NCBI GenBank assembly: GCA_001916005.1
Contig: MNRP01000003.1
Coordinates: 1-22,165, forward strand
Direction of reading: 5' to 3'
DNA from: Clostridium sp. 26_22
Lineage (GTDB): Bacteria > Bacillota > Clostridia > TANB77 > CAG-508
DNA: 22,165 nt
Numbering within the stretch: the stretch's first letter is position 1; each line of letters begins with the position of its first letter. Below, in pieces: positions 16,193-22,165 of the stretch. The notes beneath the pieces were generated by a model that was given only the letters and a program-made list of their open reading frames with translations, was not told the DNA's origin and did not search any database. The position numbers were made by a program, and so were the translations under genes.

Positions 16193-17188
16193 TTAATATA
16201 AATAATTTTGTGGATTATATGCCACTCCATTAACTCTTACTTCAAAATGTAAATGTGGTCCAGTAGAATTTCCTGTTGAACCAACTGCCGCAACTGTTTG
16301 TCCTTGAGTCACTGTAGTTCCTGCTGAAACATATAATTTACTACAATGTCCATAATATGTTTGTACTCCGTTACTATGTGTAATGACAAGTAAGTTCCCA
16401 TATGAACCTTTACGTCCAGAAAAAGTTACTGTACCTGATGCTGCTGCTAAAACCGGAGTTCCTGTTGATGTTGCTATATCTAATCCTGTATGCGCTGAAC
16501 TTCTTATACTACTTCTAGCACCAAATCTTGAAGATATAATTCCAGATACTGGTCTTGCTAAAGATATTCCTAAACTAACTTTTCCTCCTGCTATTGTTGT
16601 AGCAGTATTTACACTTCCAACACTTGTTGTCTTATTTTTTGCCACAGTAACTTGTGGTTTTTGTACATACAAATTAGAAACTGCATCTTCTACTGTTGTA
16701 AAATCCTGCATTTGTGTTTCATATTTTTCTGAAATTGTTATATTATCCATATTTTTGCTATTTTTTTCTTTTAGTTGATTAATTATATCTTCTGCCTCTG
16801 TGAAATTTGCAACATATAATTTTTCTTCATCATTTTCGTTTATAGAATAATATCTATAATATGTTGTTCCTGCTGATTTTATTATATTAAAAATATCTTC
16901 ATCACTAGCTTGAACATCTCTTTTTAATAAGCATACTTTGTATTCTGGCAAACTATCAACCTGAACAAAAGCTGTATTTTCACTTTCTCCTTTTTCTATG
17001 TAATCATTTATTTCAGTTTGTAATTTACTTTTATTATCTGTATAACCTACCATTTCACCATTTATTGTTACACTATAACTTATTTTATAAAAAGATGCTA
17101 TACAGGCTAAAATTAGTAGCACAGCTAAAGATATTAATATTATTAATTTTATTGACCTTCTTGTATGTATCAATAATTTTTTAAACAT
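16193..17188 (-). CDS. Membrane-anchored M23 (LytM-type) metallopeptidase
   Basis: Probable peptidoglycan endopeptidase acting outside the membrane. 331 residues: a basic N-terminus, one membrane helix (about 13-33), an extracytoplasmic region of alpha/beta type (40-180, beginning YSVTINGEMVGYT), a Thr/Lys/Val-rich linker (180-205) and the M23 domain (208-331). Zinc ligands His233 and Asp237 (AHTGLDIA) and His314 are present, as are the catalytic-type His281 (YYGHCSKL) and His312 (GPHLHFEV), so it should be active. Its own promoter and an AAGGAG ribosome binding site precede it. Related proteins act in vegetative wall turnover or, as SpoIIQ, in sporulation; the promoter looks SigA-like, but SpoIIQ normally lacks one zinc ligand in Bacillus, so I do not assign that name. 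Confidence 0.9.
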   Translation of the reverse strand: MFKKLLIHTRRSIKLIILISLAVLLILACIASFYKISYSVTINGEMVGYTDNKSKLQTEINDYIEKGESENTAFVQVDSLPEYKVCLLKRDVQASDEDIFNIIKSAGTTYYRYYSINENDEEKLYVANFTEAEDIINQLKEKNSKNMDNITISEKYETQMQDFTTVEDAVSNLYVQKPQVTVAKNKTTSVGSVNTATTIAGGKVSLGISLARPVSGIISSRFGARSSIRSSAHTGLDIATSTGTPVLAAASGTVTFSGRKGSYGNLLVITHSNGVQTYYGHCSKLYVSAGTTVTQGQTVAAVGSTGNSTGPHLHFEVRVNGVAYNPQNYLY

Positions 17189-17219
17189 AATAATTCTCCT
17201 TATAAATTTATGCTATAAT

Positions 17220-17248
17220 ATTATATCTTTTTTTGTTTTTTTGCAAGA
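17220..17248 (-). promoter_or_regulatory. Promoter of the M23 peptidase gene
   Basis: On the minus strand, TATAAT at 17220-17225. Candidate -35 sequences are TCTTGC (17243-17248, 17-base spacing) or TTGCAA (17241-17246, 15-base spacing), the first in the better position. The start codon is about 25 bases downstream of the predicted start site. Confidence 0.6.
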
Positions 17249-17333
17249 CTCTGTTTTATAAATTTCCGTAGATTTTTTACGTTTTTTTAATTTTATCTTT
17301 TATTTATTTTTATTTTCTGTTTTTTTTATTTCT

Positions 17334-17364
17334 AAAAAAGAGACTTTTAAAAGTCCCTCTTTTT
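17334..17364 (-). terminator. Terminator of the spore-coat gene pair
   Basis: The minus strand reads AAAAAGAGGGACTT, a TTAA loop and AAGTCTCTTTTTT: a stem with one G-T pair, ending in a T-run. It overlaps the last base pairs of the CotF-like stop codon. Confidence 0.8.
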
Positions 17365-17611
17365 AACCTTGTTGTAATTCTGTTTTTACAGTTTCAATTT
17401 CTGTTGATGTTGCTTTTTGAGCAGGTTTATAATAACCTTTTGTTTCTGCTACTTTAAATAATTCATATTGAAAACTTTCATCATTATTTCTAATTTGTTG
17501 GAAAGTTTGTCTTAAATTCATATTTTCTGATTCTGATATAGCTGTTTGATATGCTGTTAAATCAGATTTTACTCCTGATAAAATATCATTTACCATTGTT
17601 TTCTCTTCCAT
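17363..17611 (-). CDS. CotF-type spore coat protein
   Basis: 82 residues, all-helical, matching the Coat F (CotF) family pattern: D-I-L-S-G-V-K-S-D-L near the start, YQTAISESENMNLRQTFQQI in the middle and VAETKGYYKPAQKA near the end (the family's G-W/Y-Y-x-P-x-x-A signature). CotF proteins are part of the spore coat of Bacillus and Clostridia, so this indicates a spore former. The ribosome binding site GGAGGA lies just before the ATG at 17611. It is 14 bases after the small gene at 17626, in the same orientation, and shares its transcript and terminator. No SigA promoter was seen upstream of the pair, consistent with sporulation control, although I cannot define the sigma factor. Confidence 0.85.
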   Translation of the reverse strand: MEEKTMVNDILSGVKSDLTAYQTAISESENMNLRQTFQQIRNNDESFQYELFKVAETKGYYKPAQKATSTEIETVKTELQQG

Positions 17612-17625
17612 ATTTTCCTCCTTAA

Positions 17626-17814
17626 TTAATTATTTAAAAAAGACATTAATTTTTGTTTTGTGTTTAAGCTATCTTGAGCAGCTTTTGTAAACATTTGCTT
17701 TATTTGTGGGTCAACTGCTTGAGATGAATATGTGTTTAATTTTTGATACGCTGTTTCGTGTGCTCCAATTAAATGTCTTAAGTGTTGTAATTCAGCTTGT
17801 GTTAAATCTGCCAT
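17626..17814 (-). CDS. Small helical protein paired with CotF, likely spore coat-associated
   Basis: 62 residues (MADLTQAELQHLRHLIGAHE...), apparently three helices: a T-x-x-E-L-x-x-L-R-x-L-I start, a middle helix with YQKLNTYSSQAVDPQI, and a third helix ending KLMSFLNN. Small proteins of this layout are often encoded directly before CotF in Clostridia; the phrase DPQIKQMFTKAAQDS fits that group as I remember it. The start at 17814 is chosen because AAAGGA (17824-17829) is 9 bases upstream; ATGs at 17832 and 17823 are in frame but overlap that site. Function beyond a coat association is unknown. Confidence 0.75.
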   Translation of the reverse strand: MADLTQAELQHLRHLIGAHETAYQKLNTYSSQAVDPQIKQMFTKAAQDSLNTKQKLMSFLNN

Positions 17815-17876
17815 TTTTATCATTCCTTTCATTTAATAATCTTTTTCTATTATTTCCTTATTTTTATTTCATATAC

Positions 17877-17909
17877 AAAAAACAGAAAATAAAAATATTT
17901 CCTGTTTTT
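17877..17909 (-). terminator. Terminator of pcrA
   Basis: The minus strand reads AAAAACAGGAAAT, a short loop and ATTTTCTGTTTTTT, a stem of about 13 pairs with one G-T, ending in a T-run. It starts 7 bases after the pcrA stop codon. The upstream A-run means it may also work in the other direction. Confidence 0.8.
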
Positions 17910-17915
17910 AATTTT

Positions 17916-20219
17916 TTATTCAATTACTTCTAAATTAGCATATTTAGCCATTAATCTCTTATGCCCAACTTTATCAAAATTGATATCTACTTTTAAATCT
18001 TCTCCTTCAGGTTCAACTGTGCTTATTGTTCCTTCTCCAAATTTCTTATGGAAAATTCTAACACCTGCTTTATATTGTGATAAATCCACATTTGAATTTG
18101 AAGTTTTTTTGCCTATTGAATTTAAGAAACTTTCTGCTGTTCTAAATGCAAATCCAGTAATATTAGATGCTGCAGATACTGGTTCTTTTTTATCAATTTT
18201 ATATGTTTTAATATTACCATTATCTTTACTACCATATGTCCATGAGTATTTTGAATCTTCAAATCTATTATTTTCCTGATTTTCTCCAAATGTCTCATCA
18301 TAACCATCTAATAATTCCTCTGGTATTTCTTTTAAAAATCTTGATATTGGATTACAACTTGTAGAACCAAATATTGTTCTTTGTTTACTACAAGTTAAAA
18401 ATAAATTTTTCTTAGCTCTTGTAATTCCAACATAGCATAATCTTCTTTCTTCTTCTAATTCTTTTGGTTCTGAAATTGATTTATAACCAGGGAAAATTCC
18501 TTCTTCCATTCCAACTAAAAATACTACTGGGAATTCCAATCCTTTTGCACTATGTAATGTCATAAGTGTTACGGAATCATCTGTTTCTTCCATATTATCA
18601 ATATCACTTGACAATGTTATTCCCTCTAAAAAGTCACTTAATTTATTTTCCGCAGATTCATCTTCAAATTCAATTGCAACAGTTAAAAATTCATCTAAGT
18701 TTTCTATTCTATTTTCAGCTTCTATTGTATTTTCTTCTTCTAATGCTTTTGTATACCCAGATTTATTCAATGTTTCTTTTATTAATTCTGATATTTTTAT
18801 ATCATCTTTCTTATTTCTTAATTCTTCAATAACATTTACAAATTCTCTAGAATTTAAAAATACTCTATTTAATCCATATTGGTCAGCATTTTTAATAATT
18901 TCGTACATTGATATTCCTGTATCTTCTGCTAATTTTTCGATATTATCTAAACTTGTTTTTCCAATTCCTCTTTTAGGTTCATTTATCACTCTTTTCAAGC
19001 TTATATTATCTGATGGATTTTGAATTAATCTCAAATATGAAATTACATCTTTAATCTCTTTTCTCTCATAGAATTTTAAACCACCTATAATTTTATATGG
19101 TATTCCCTCTCTTCTTAGGATTTCCTCTATTGCTCTTGATTGAGTATTCATTCTATATAATATTGCAAAATCTGAATAATTATATTTTTCTTCTCTTCTT
19201 AAGTGTTCTATTTGTGTTGCAATATATGTTCCTTCATCATATTCATTTTTTGCTGAATATACTTTTGGTAAATTCCCTACATCATTTTCAGTCCATAATT
19301 GTTTTTTATATTTAACTTCATTGTTTTTAATTACAGAATTGGCTGCTTTTAATATATTTCCTGTACATCTATAATTTTGCTCTAATTTAATTATTTTTGT
19401 TCCTGGAAAATCTCTTTCAAAGTTTAATATATTAGAAATATCTGCTCCTCTAAAACTATAAATACCTTGATCATTGTCTCCAACAACTGTTATATTTCCG
19501 TTTTTAGATGCTAGTAATGTTACTAAAGTAAATTGTGATTTATTTGTATCTTGATACTCATCTACTAAAACATATTTAAATTTATCTGAATAATATTCTA
19601 ATACATCAGGATTATCAATCAAAATTTTTATTGTATAATTTATGATATCATCGAAATCTATTGCATTATTTTCTTTTAATCTTTTTTGATACATTTCATA
19701 TACTAATGCAATTTTTTCTTTTCTAAAATCCCCATTTGCTCTTAATGTATATTGGTCTGGCTCTAACATTTCATTTTTTGCATTACTAATTTCAGATTGT
19801 ACAGACCTATCTGTAAACATTTTATCATCTAATCCAATATTTTTTATACAAGCTTTTATTAATGTTCTTTGGTCACTTGTATCAAATATTATAAATGAAG
19901 AATCAAAACCTATTCTATCTATAAATCTTCTTAATATACGTACACAAACTGAGTGAAAAGTTCCCATCCATATATCTTTCGCAACATCACCTACTAATCC
20001 CTCAATTCTCTCTTTCATTTCATTTGCTGCTTTATTTGTAAATGTTATTGCCAATATATTCCATGGCAATACACCTTTTTCATCTATTAGATAGGCTATT
20101 TTATGTGTCAAAACTTTAGTTTTTCCGCTTCCAGCCCCTGCAATCACCAAGCAAGGACCTTCTGTGTTTACTACAGCCTCATATTGTTTATCGTTTAATT
20201 GTTTCAATATTTCTTGCAT
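17916..20219 (-). CDS. pcrA: ATP-dependent DNA helicase PcrA (UvrD/Rep family)
   Basis: Superfamily 1A 3'-5' helicase used in repair, in removing RecA from DNA and in plasmid/replication restart. 767 residues. Walker A GAGSGKT (28-34), motif Ia ITFTNKAANEM (58-68), Walker B DEYQDT (220-225), motif III VGDNDQGIYSFRGAD (246-260), motif IV QNYRC (281-285), then TLHSAKGLEFPVVFLVGMEEG (motif V) and LCYVGITRAKK (motif VI) toward the C-terminus. The C-terminal 60 residues (YKAGVRIFHKKFGEGTI...) are the Tudor-like RNA-polymerase-binding tail typical of PcrA. The ribosome binding site GGAGAA precedes the ATG at 20219. It has its own SigA promoter and terminator, so it is a single-gene unit; no ligA follows as it does in Bacillus. 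Confidence 0.95.
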   Translation of the reverse strand: MQEILKQLNDKQYEAVVNTEGPCLVIAGAGSGKTKVLTHKIAYLIDEKGVLPWNILAITFTNKAANEMKERIEGLVGDVAKDIWMGTFHSVCVRILRRFIDRIGFDSSFIIFDTSDQRTLIKACIKNIGLDDKMFTDRSVQSEISNAKNEMLEPDQYTLRANGDFRKEKIALVYEMYQKRLKENNAIDFDDIINYTIKILIDNPDVLEYYSDKFKYVLVDEYQDTNKSQFTLVTLLASKNGNITVVGDNDQGIYSFRGADISNILNFERDFPGTKIIKLEQNYRCTGNILKAANSVIKNNEVKYKKQLWTENDVGNLPKVYSAKNEYDEGTYIATQIEHLRREEKYNYSDFAILYRMNTQSRAIEEILRREGIPYKIIGGLKFYERKEIKDVISYLRLIQNPSDNISLKRVINEPKRGIGKTSLDNIEKLAEDTGISMYEIIKNADQYGLNRVFLNSREFVNVIEELRNKKDDIKISELIKETLNKSGYTKALEEENTIEAENRIENLDEFLTVAIEFEDESAENKLSDFLEGITLSSDIDNMEETDDSVTLMTLHSAKGLEFPVVFLVGMEEGIFPGYKSISEPKELEEERRLCYVGITRAKKNLFLTCSKQRTIFGSTSCNPISRFLKEIPEELLDGYDETFGENQENNRFEDSKYSWTYGSKDNGNIKTYKIDKKEPVSAASNITGFAFRTAESFLNSIGKKTSNSNVDLSQYKAGVRIFHKKFGEGTISTVEPEGEDLKVDINFDKVGHKRLMAKYANLEVIE

Positions 20220-20256
20220 TTTTGTTCTCCAATCTTAATATAAATTTTCCTTCCAG

Positions 20257-20285
20257 ATTATATAATTCTTAGATTTAAAAGTCAA
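20257..20285 (-). promoter_or_regulatory. SigA-type promoter of pcrA
   Basis: On the minus strand, TTGACT (20280-20285), a 17-base spacer and a perfect TATAAT (20257-20262). Its spacer ends AGAATTA, like that of the adhesin promoter P2. Confidence 0.8.
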
Positions 20286-20330
20286 TATTTTTTCAAAATT
20301 TTATCAAACATTTTTTCGTGTAATTATTGT

Positions 20331-20359
20331 TTGATTTAATTAATATAATGAGATATAAT
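20331..20359 (+). promoter_or_regulatory. SigA-type promoter of the PTPS-related membrane protein
   Basis: TTGATT (20331-20336), a 17-base spacer and a perfect TATAAT (20354-20359), then AAGGAGAG just before the ATG at 20384. It is divergent from pcrA with about 45 bases between the two -35 boxes. Confidence 0.75.
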
Positions 20360-20383
20360 ATATAAAATTTTAAGGAGAGAAAA

Positions 20384-22147
20384 ATGAAAAAATCAAAGAA
20401 AAAAATTATTTGTTATACTCTAATTTTGATTACAGCTATAATAATGTGTATTCCGCTTTTCAAGAATGGAATTCACACAGGAGATGATGGTGATTTTCAT
20501 ATTTCTAGAGCTTTAGGAACACTTGAACAAATAAGAAATGGAAATTCACCTCTTGTAATATCTAGATTTTCCAATAACTTAGGCTTTGGTTGGAACTTAT
20601 TTTACCCACCAATTTCAACTTATAGTATTGTTTTATTTACATTTTTAACTAATAATGTAGTAATTGGCATGAAAATATTTTTAATTTTTACATTTATATT
20701 ATCAGGAATTTCAATGTTTAAATTAGTTAATACATTAACCGAAAACGATAAGATTTCACTTATATCTAGTATATTATATTTAATTGCTCCATATAGAATG
20801 TTAAATGTTTATAACAGAGTTGCCGTAGGAGAAATACTAGGATTTGTCTTTATTCCTATTGTACTACGTGGAATATATCTTATATTTAAAGGAAAAACAG
20901 AAAAATCTTATTTATATGTTTTAGGAACTATTGGATTAATACTTTCACACAATATTAGTACTTTAATAACATTTTTTATTGGTCTAGCATTAGTATTAAC
21001 AAATTTCAAAAAATTGAAAGATAAAAAAATATTAAAAACTTTAATATTTTCTACTATAATAATAATTTTATCTGTTTTATTTTTTGAAATACCTTTATTA
21101 GAACAAAAATCTTCTGCTGATTATGAAGTTTTTAGATATGGAAAAATGTATAGTAGGGGTTCTGTATTTATACATGCCTTACATCCATGGCAATTATTAT
21201 CTTCTCACACTTCTGGAATAGATAATGGTATGTATTTTTGCATCGGACTTCCAATTTTAATATGTTTATTAACTTATATTCTTGTTAAAAAATATATTCC
21301 TTTAGAATATAAAAGTTTTTATAGATTTTTTGCAAATTTAGGAATTGTAACAACAATAATGTCAACAGCATTGTTCCCTTGGTTTTTGCTACCAGATATA
21401 TTATTAATGATTCAATTTCCTTGGAGATTACTTAGTGTAATTATTTTATGTTTTTCAATTATTGGTGGAATTAATTTAGGAATTTTAATTGATTTAATTA
21501 TTAGCAAAATTAAAAACAGAAAAAATATTAAATTATTAACAATACCTTTTCTAATACTTTATATATTAAGTTGTTTATATAGTTTAAACTTTGTTAAAAA
21601 TTTAGATTTTAAAGATGTTGATAATTCTTATTATACTGAAAAAGAAATTATTGATACAAATTATAAAGTTAGCAGATATTCTTCATTTTTAGAATATTGG
21701 CCACAAAAAGCAATTGATTCTATAGATTATGTTACAAATTACGATAATCAGATACATATTTTATCTGGTAATGCAAGCATTTTAAATGAGAATAAAGAAA
21801 ATGGTATATTAACTTTTGAAATTAATAATGTTTCAGAAAATACTACTTTAGAACTACCATTCTTATTCTATAAGGGTTATGTTGTAAAATACAAATCTTA
21901 TGATAGTGATGAAGTTTCTATTATAAAATGTAATGAATCTGAACATGGTTTAGTTCAAATTGATTTAGCTACTAATGTAAACGGTTATTTTGAAGTTTCT
22001 TACCATACTACTAAACTTCATAAAATTTGTATTGGCATTTCTAGTATTACTTTCATTAGTTATTTAGTATGTGTCAACTTATCGTTGGCAATTTTTAATT
22101 CTCCATTTTTCAATGTTTTTTCCTCCTTTTTTTCTTTTGAATTTTAA
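20384..22147 (+). CDS. Multi-span membrane protein, PTPS-related/GT-C-like family
   Basis: 587 residues with a short basic tail and about 10-12 hydrophobic segments through residue 400, a soluble domain at about 405-535, and a final membrane segment near 540-565. The first outer loop holds HTGDDGDFHISR (31-42), followed by SRFSNNLGFGWNLFYPPIS (60-78). An acidic pair in the first loop plus this multi-span layout is typical of GT-C-type glycosyltransferases and of the membrane family labelled 6-pyruvoyl-tetrahydropterin synthase-related; despite that name, no pterin activity is implied. It probably moves a sugar from a lipid carrier onto a surface glycan or protein, but the substrate is unknown. 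The last 20 residues (Phe/Ser-rich) look unlike a normal end; see findings. It is monocistronic as far as visible, with no terminator before the window ends. Confidence 0.75.
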   Translation: MKKSKKKIICYTLILITAIIMCIPLFKNGIHTGDDGDFHISRALGTLEQIRNGNSPLVISRFSNNLGFGWNLFYPPISTYSIVLFTFLTNNVVIGMKIFLIFTFILSGISMFKLVNTLTENDKISLISSILYLIAPYRMLNVYNRVAVGEILGFVFIPIVLRGIYLIFKGKTEKSYLYVLGTIGLILSHNISTLITFFIGLALVLTNFKKLKDKKILKTLIFSTIIIILSVLFFEIPLLEQKSSADYEVFRYGKMYSRGSVFIHALHPWQLLSSHTSGIDNGMYFCIGLPILICLLTYILVKKYIPLEYKSFYRFFANLGIVTTIMSTALFPWFLLPDILLMIQFPWRLLSVIILCFSIIGGINLGILIDLIISKIKNRKNIKLLTIPFLILYILSCLYSLNFVKNLDFKDVDNSYYTEKEIIDTNYKVSRYSSFLEYWPQKAIDSIDYVTNYDNQIHILSGNASILNENKENGILTFEINNVSENTTLELPFLFYKGYVVKYKSYDSDEVSIIKCNESEHGLVQIDLATNVNGYFEVSYHTTKLHKICIGISSITFISYLVCVNLSLAIFNSPFFNVFSSFFSFEF

Positions 22148-22165
22148 ATTACATACATAATTGTT

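Noticed and set aside
17833..17876. SigF/SigG-like promoter before the coat pair (TGTATA with GGAAATAATA)
   Set aside because: Spacing is about 14 bases, coat genes are normally mother-cell genes, and A/T-rich DNA gives such matches by chance.
22060..22113. 17-codon minus-strand ORF behind a GGAGG at the right end
   Set aside because: Too short and inside another gene, with no promoter; kept only as a sign of something odd at this end.

Overview
The window is a stretch of a strongly AT-rich chromosome from a low-GC, Gram-positive, spore-forming bacterium, most likely an uncultured gut-type Clostridia lineage. Supporting signs are a CotF-type spore coat gene, a DUF4321 gene, MecA, PcrA, a mreBCD/mrdA/minC cell-shape cluster, strong GGAGG-type ribosome binding sites, consensus SigA promoters (TTGACW-17-TATAAT), use of TGA as a stop, and LPXTG-like giant surface proteins. 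No phage, insertion sequence, CRISPR array, tRNA or rRNA was seen.

Layout. (1) 1-7609, minus strand: two giant secreted surface proteins in one operon. The upstream gene encodes a 1624-residue protein with DUF11-like repeats, an Asn/Gly linker, an SdrD B-like domain and a C-terminal K-T-G-E plus membrane anchor. The downstream gene runs off the left edge (at least 905 residues) and looks like a Cys-Gln thioester adhesin with prealbumin-like/SdrD B-like domains. (2) 7610-8252, non-coding: two strong minus-strand promoters in tandem for the adhesin operon, then a 232-bp palindromic element with perfect 50-bp arms. (3) 8266-9040, plus strand: two small genes of unknown function. (4) 9048-15329, minus strand: a seven-gene block, DUF4321-radC-mreB-mreC-mreD-mrdA-minC, apparently driven by one consensus promoter. 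It encodes the rod/elongation machinery plus MinC, without minD or minE in view. (5) 15510-16142, plus strand: mecA, divergent from that block with an 11-bp inverted repeat between the two promoters. (6) 16193-17188, minus: a membrane-anchored M23 (LytM-type) peptidase. (7) 17363-17814, minus: two small spore-coat-type genes. (8) 17916-20219, minus: pcrA helicase. (9) 20384-22147, plus: a multi-span membrane protein of the PTPS-related/GT-C-like type.

Taken together, most of the window concerns the cell envelope: surface adhesion, peptidoglycan elongation (MreBCD with PBP2), septum placement (MinC), wall hydrolysis (M23), possible glycan transfer (GT-C-like protein) and spore coat. Housekeeping DNA repair (PcrA, RadC) and proteolysis (MecA) genes lie between them. 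The least ordinary parts are the covalent-adhesin operon and the 232-bp palindrome next to its promoters.
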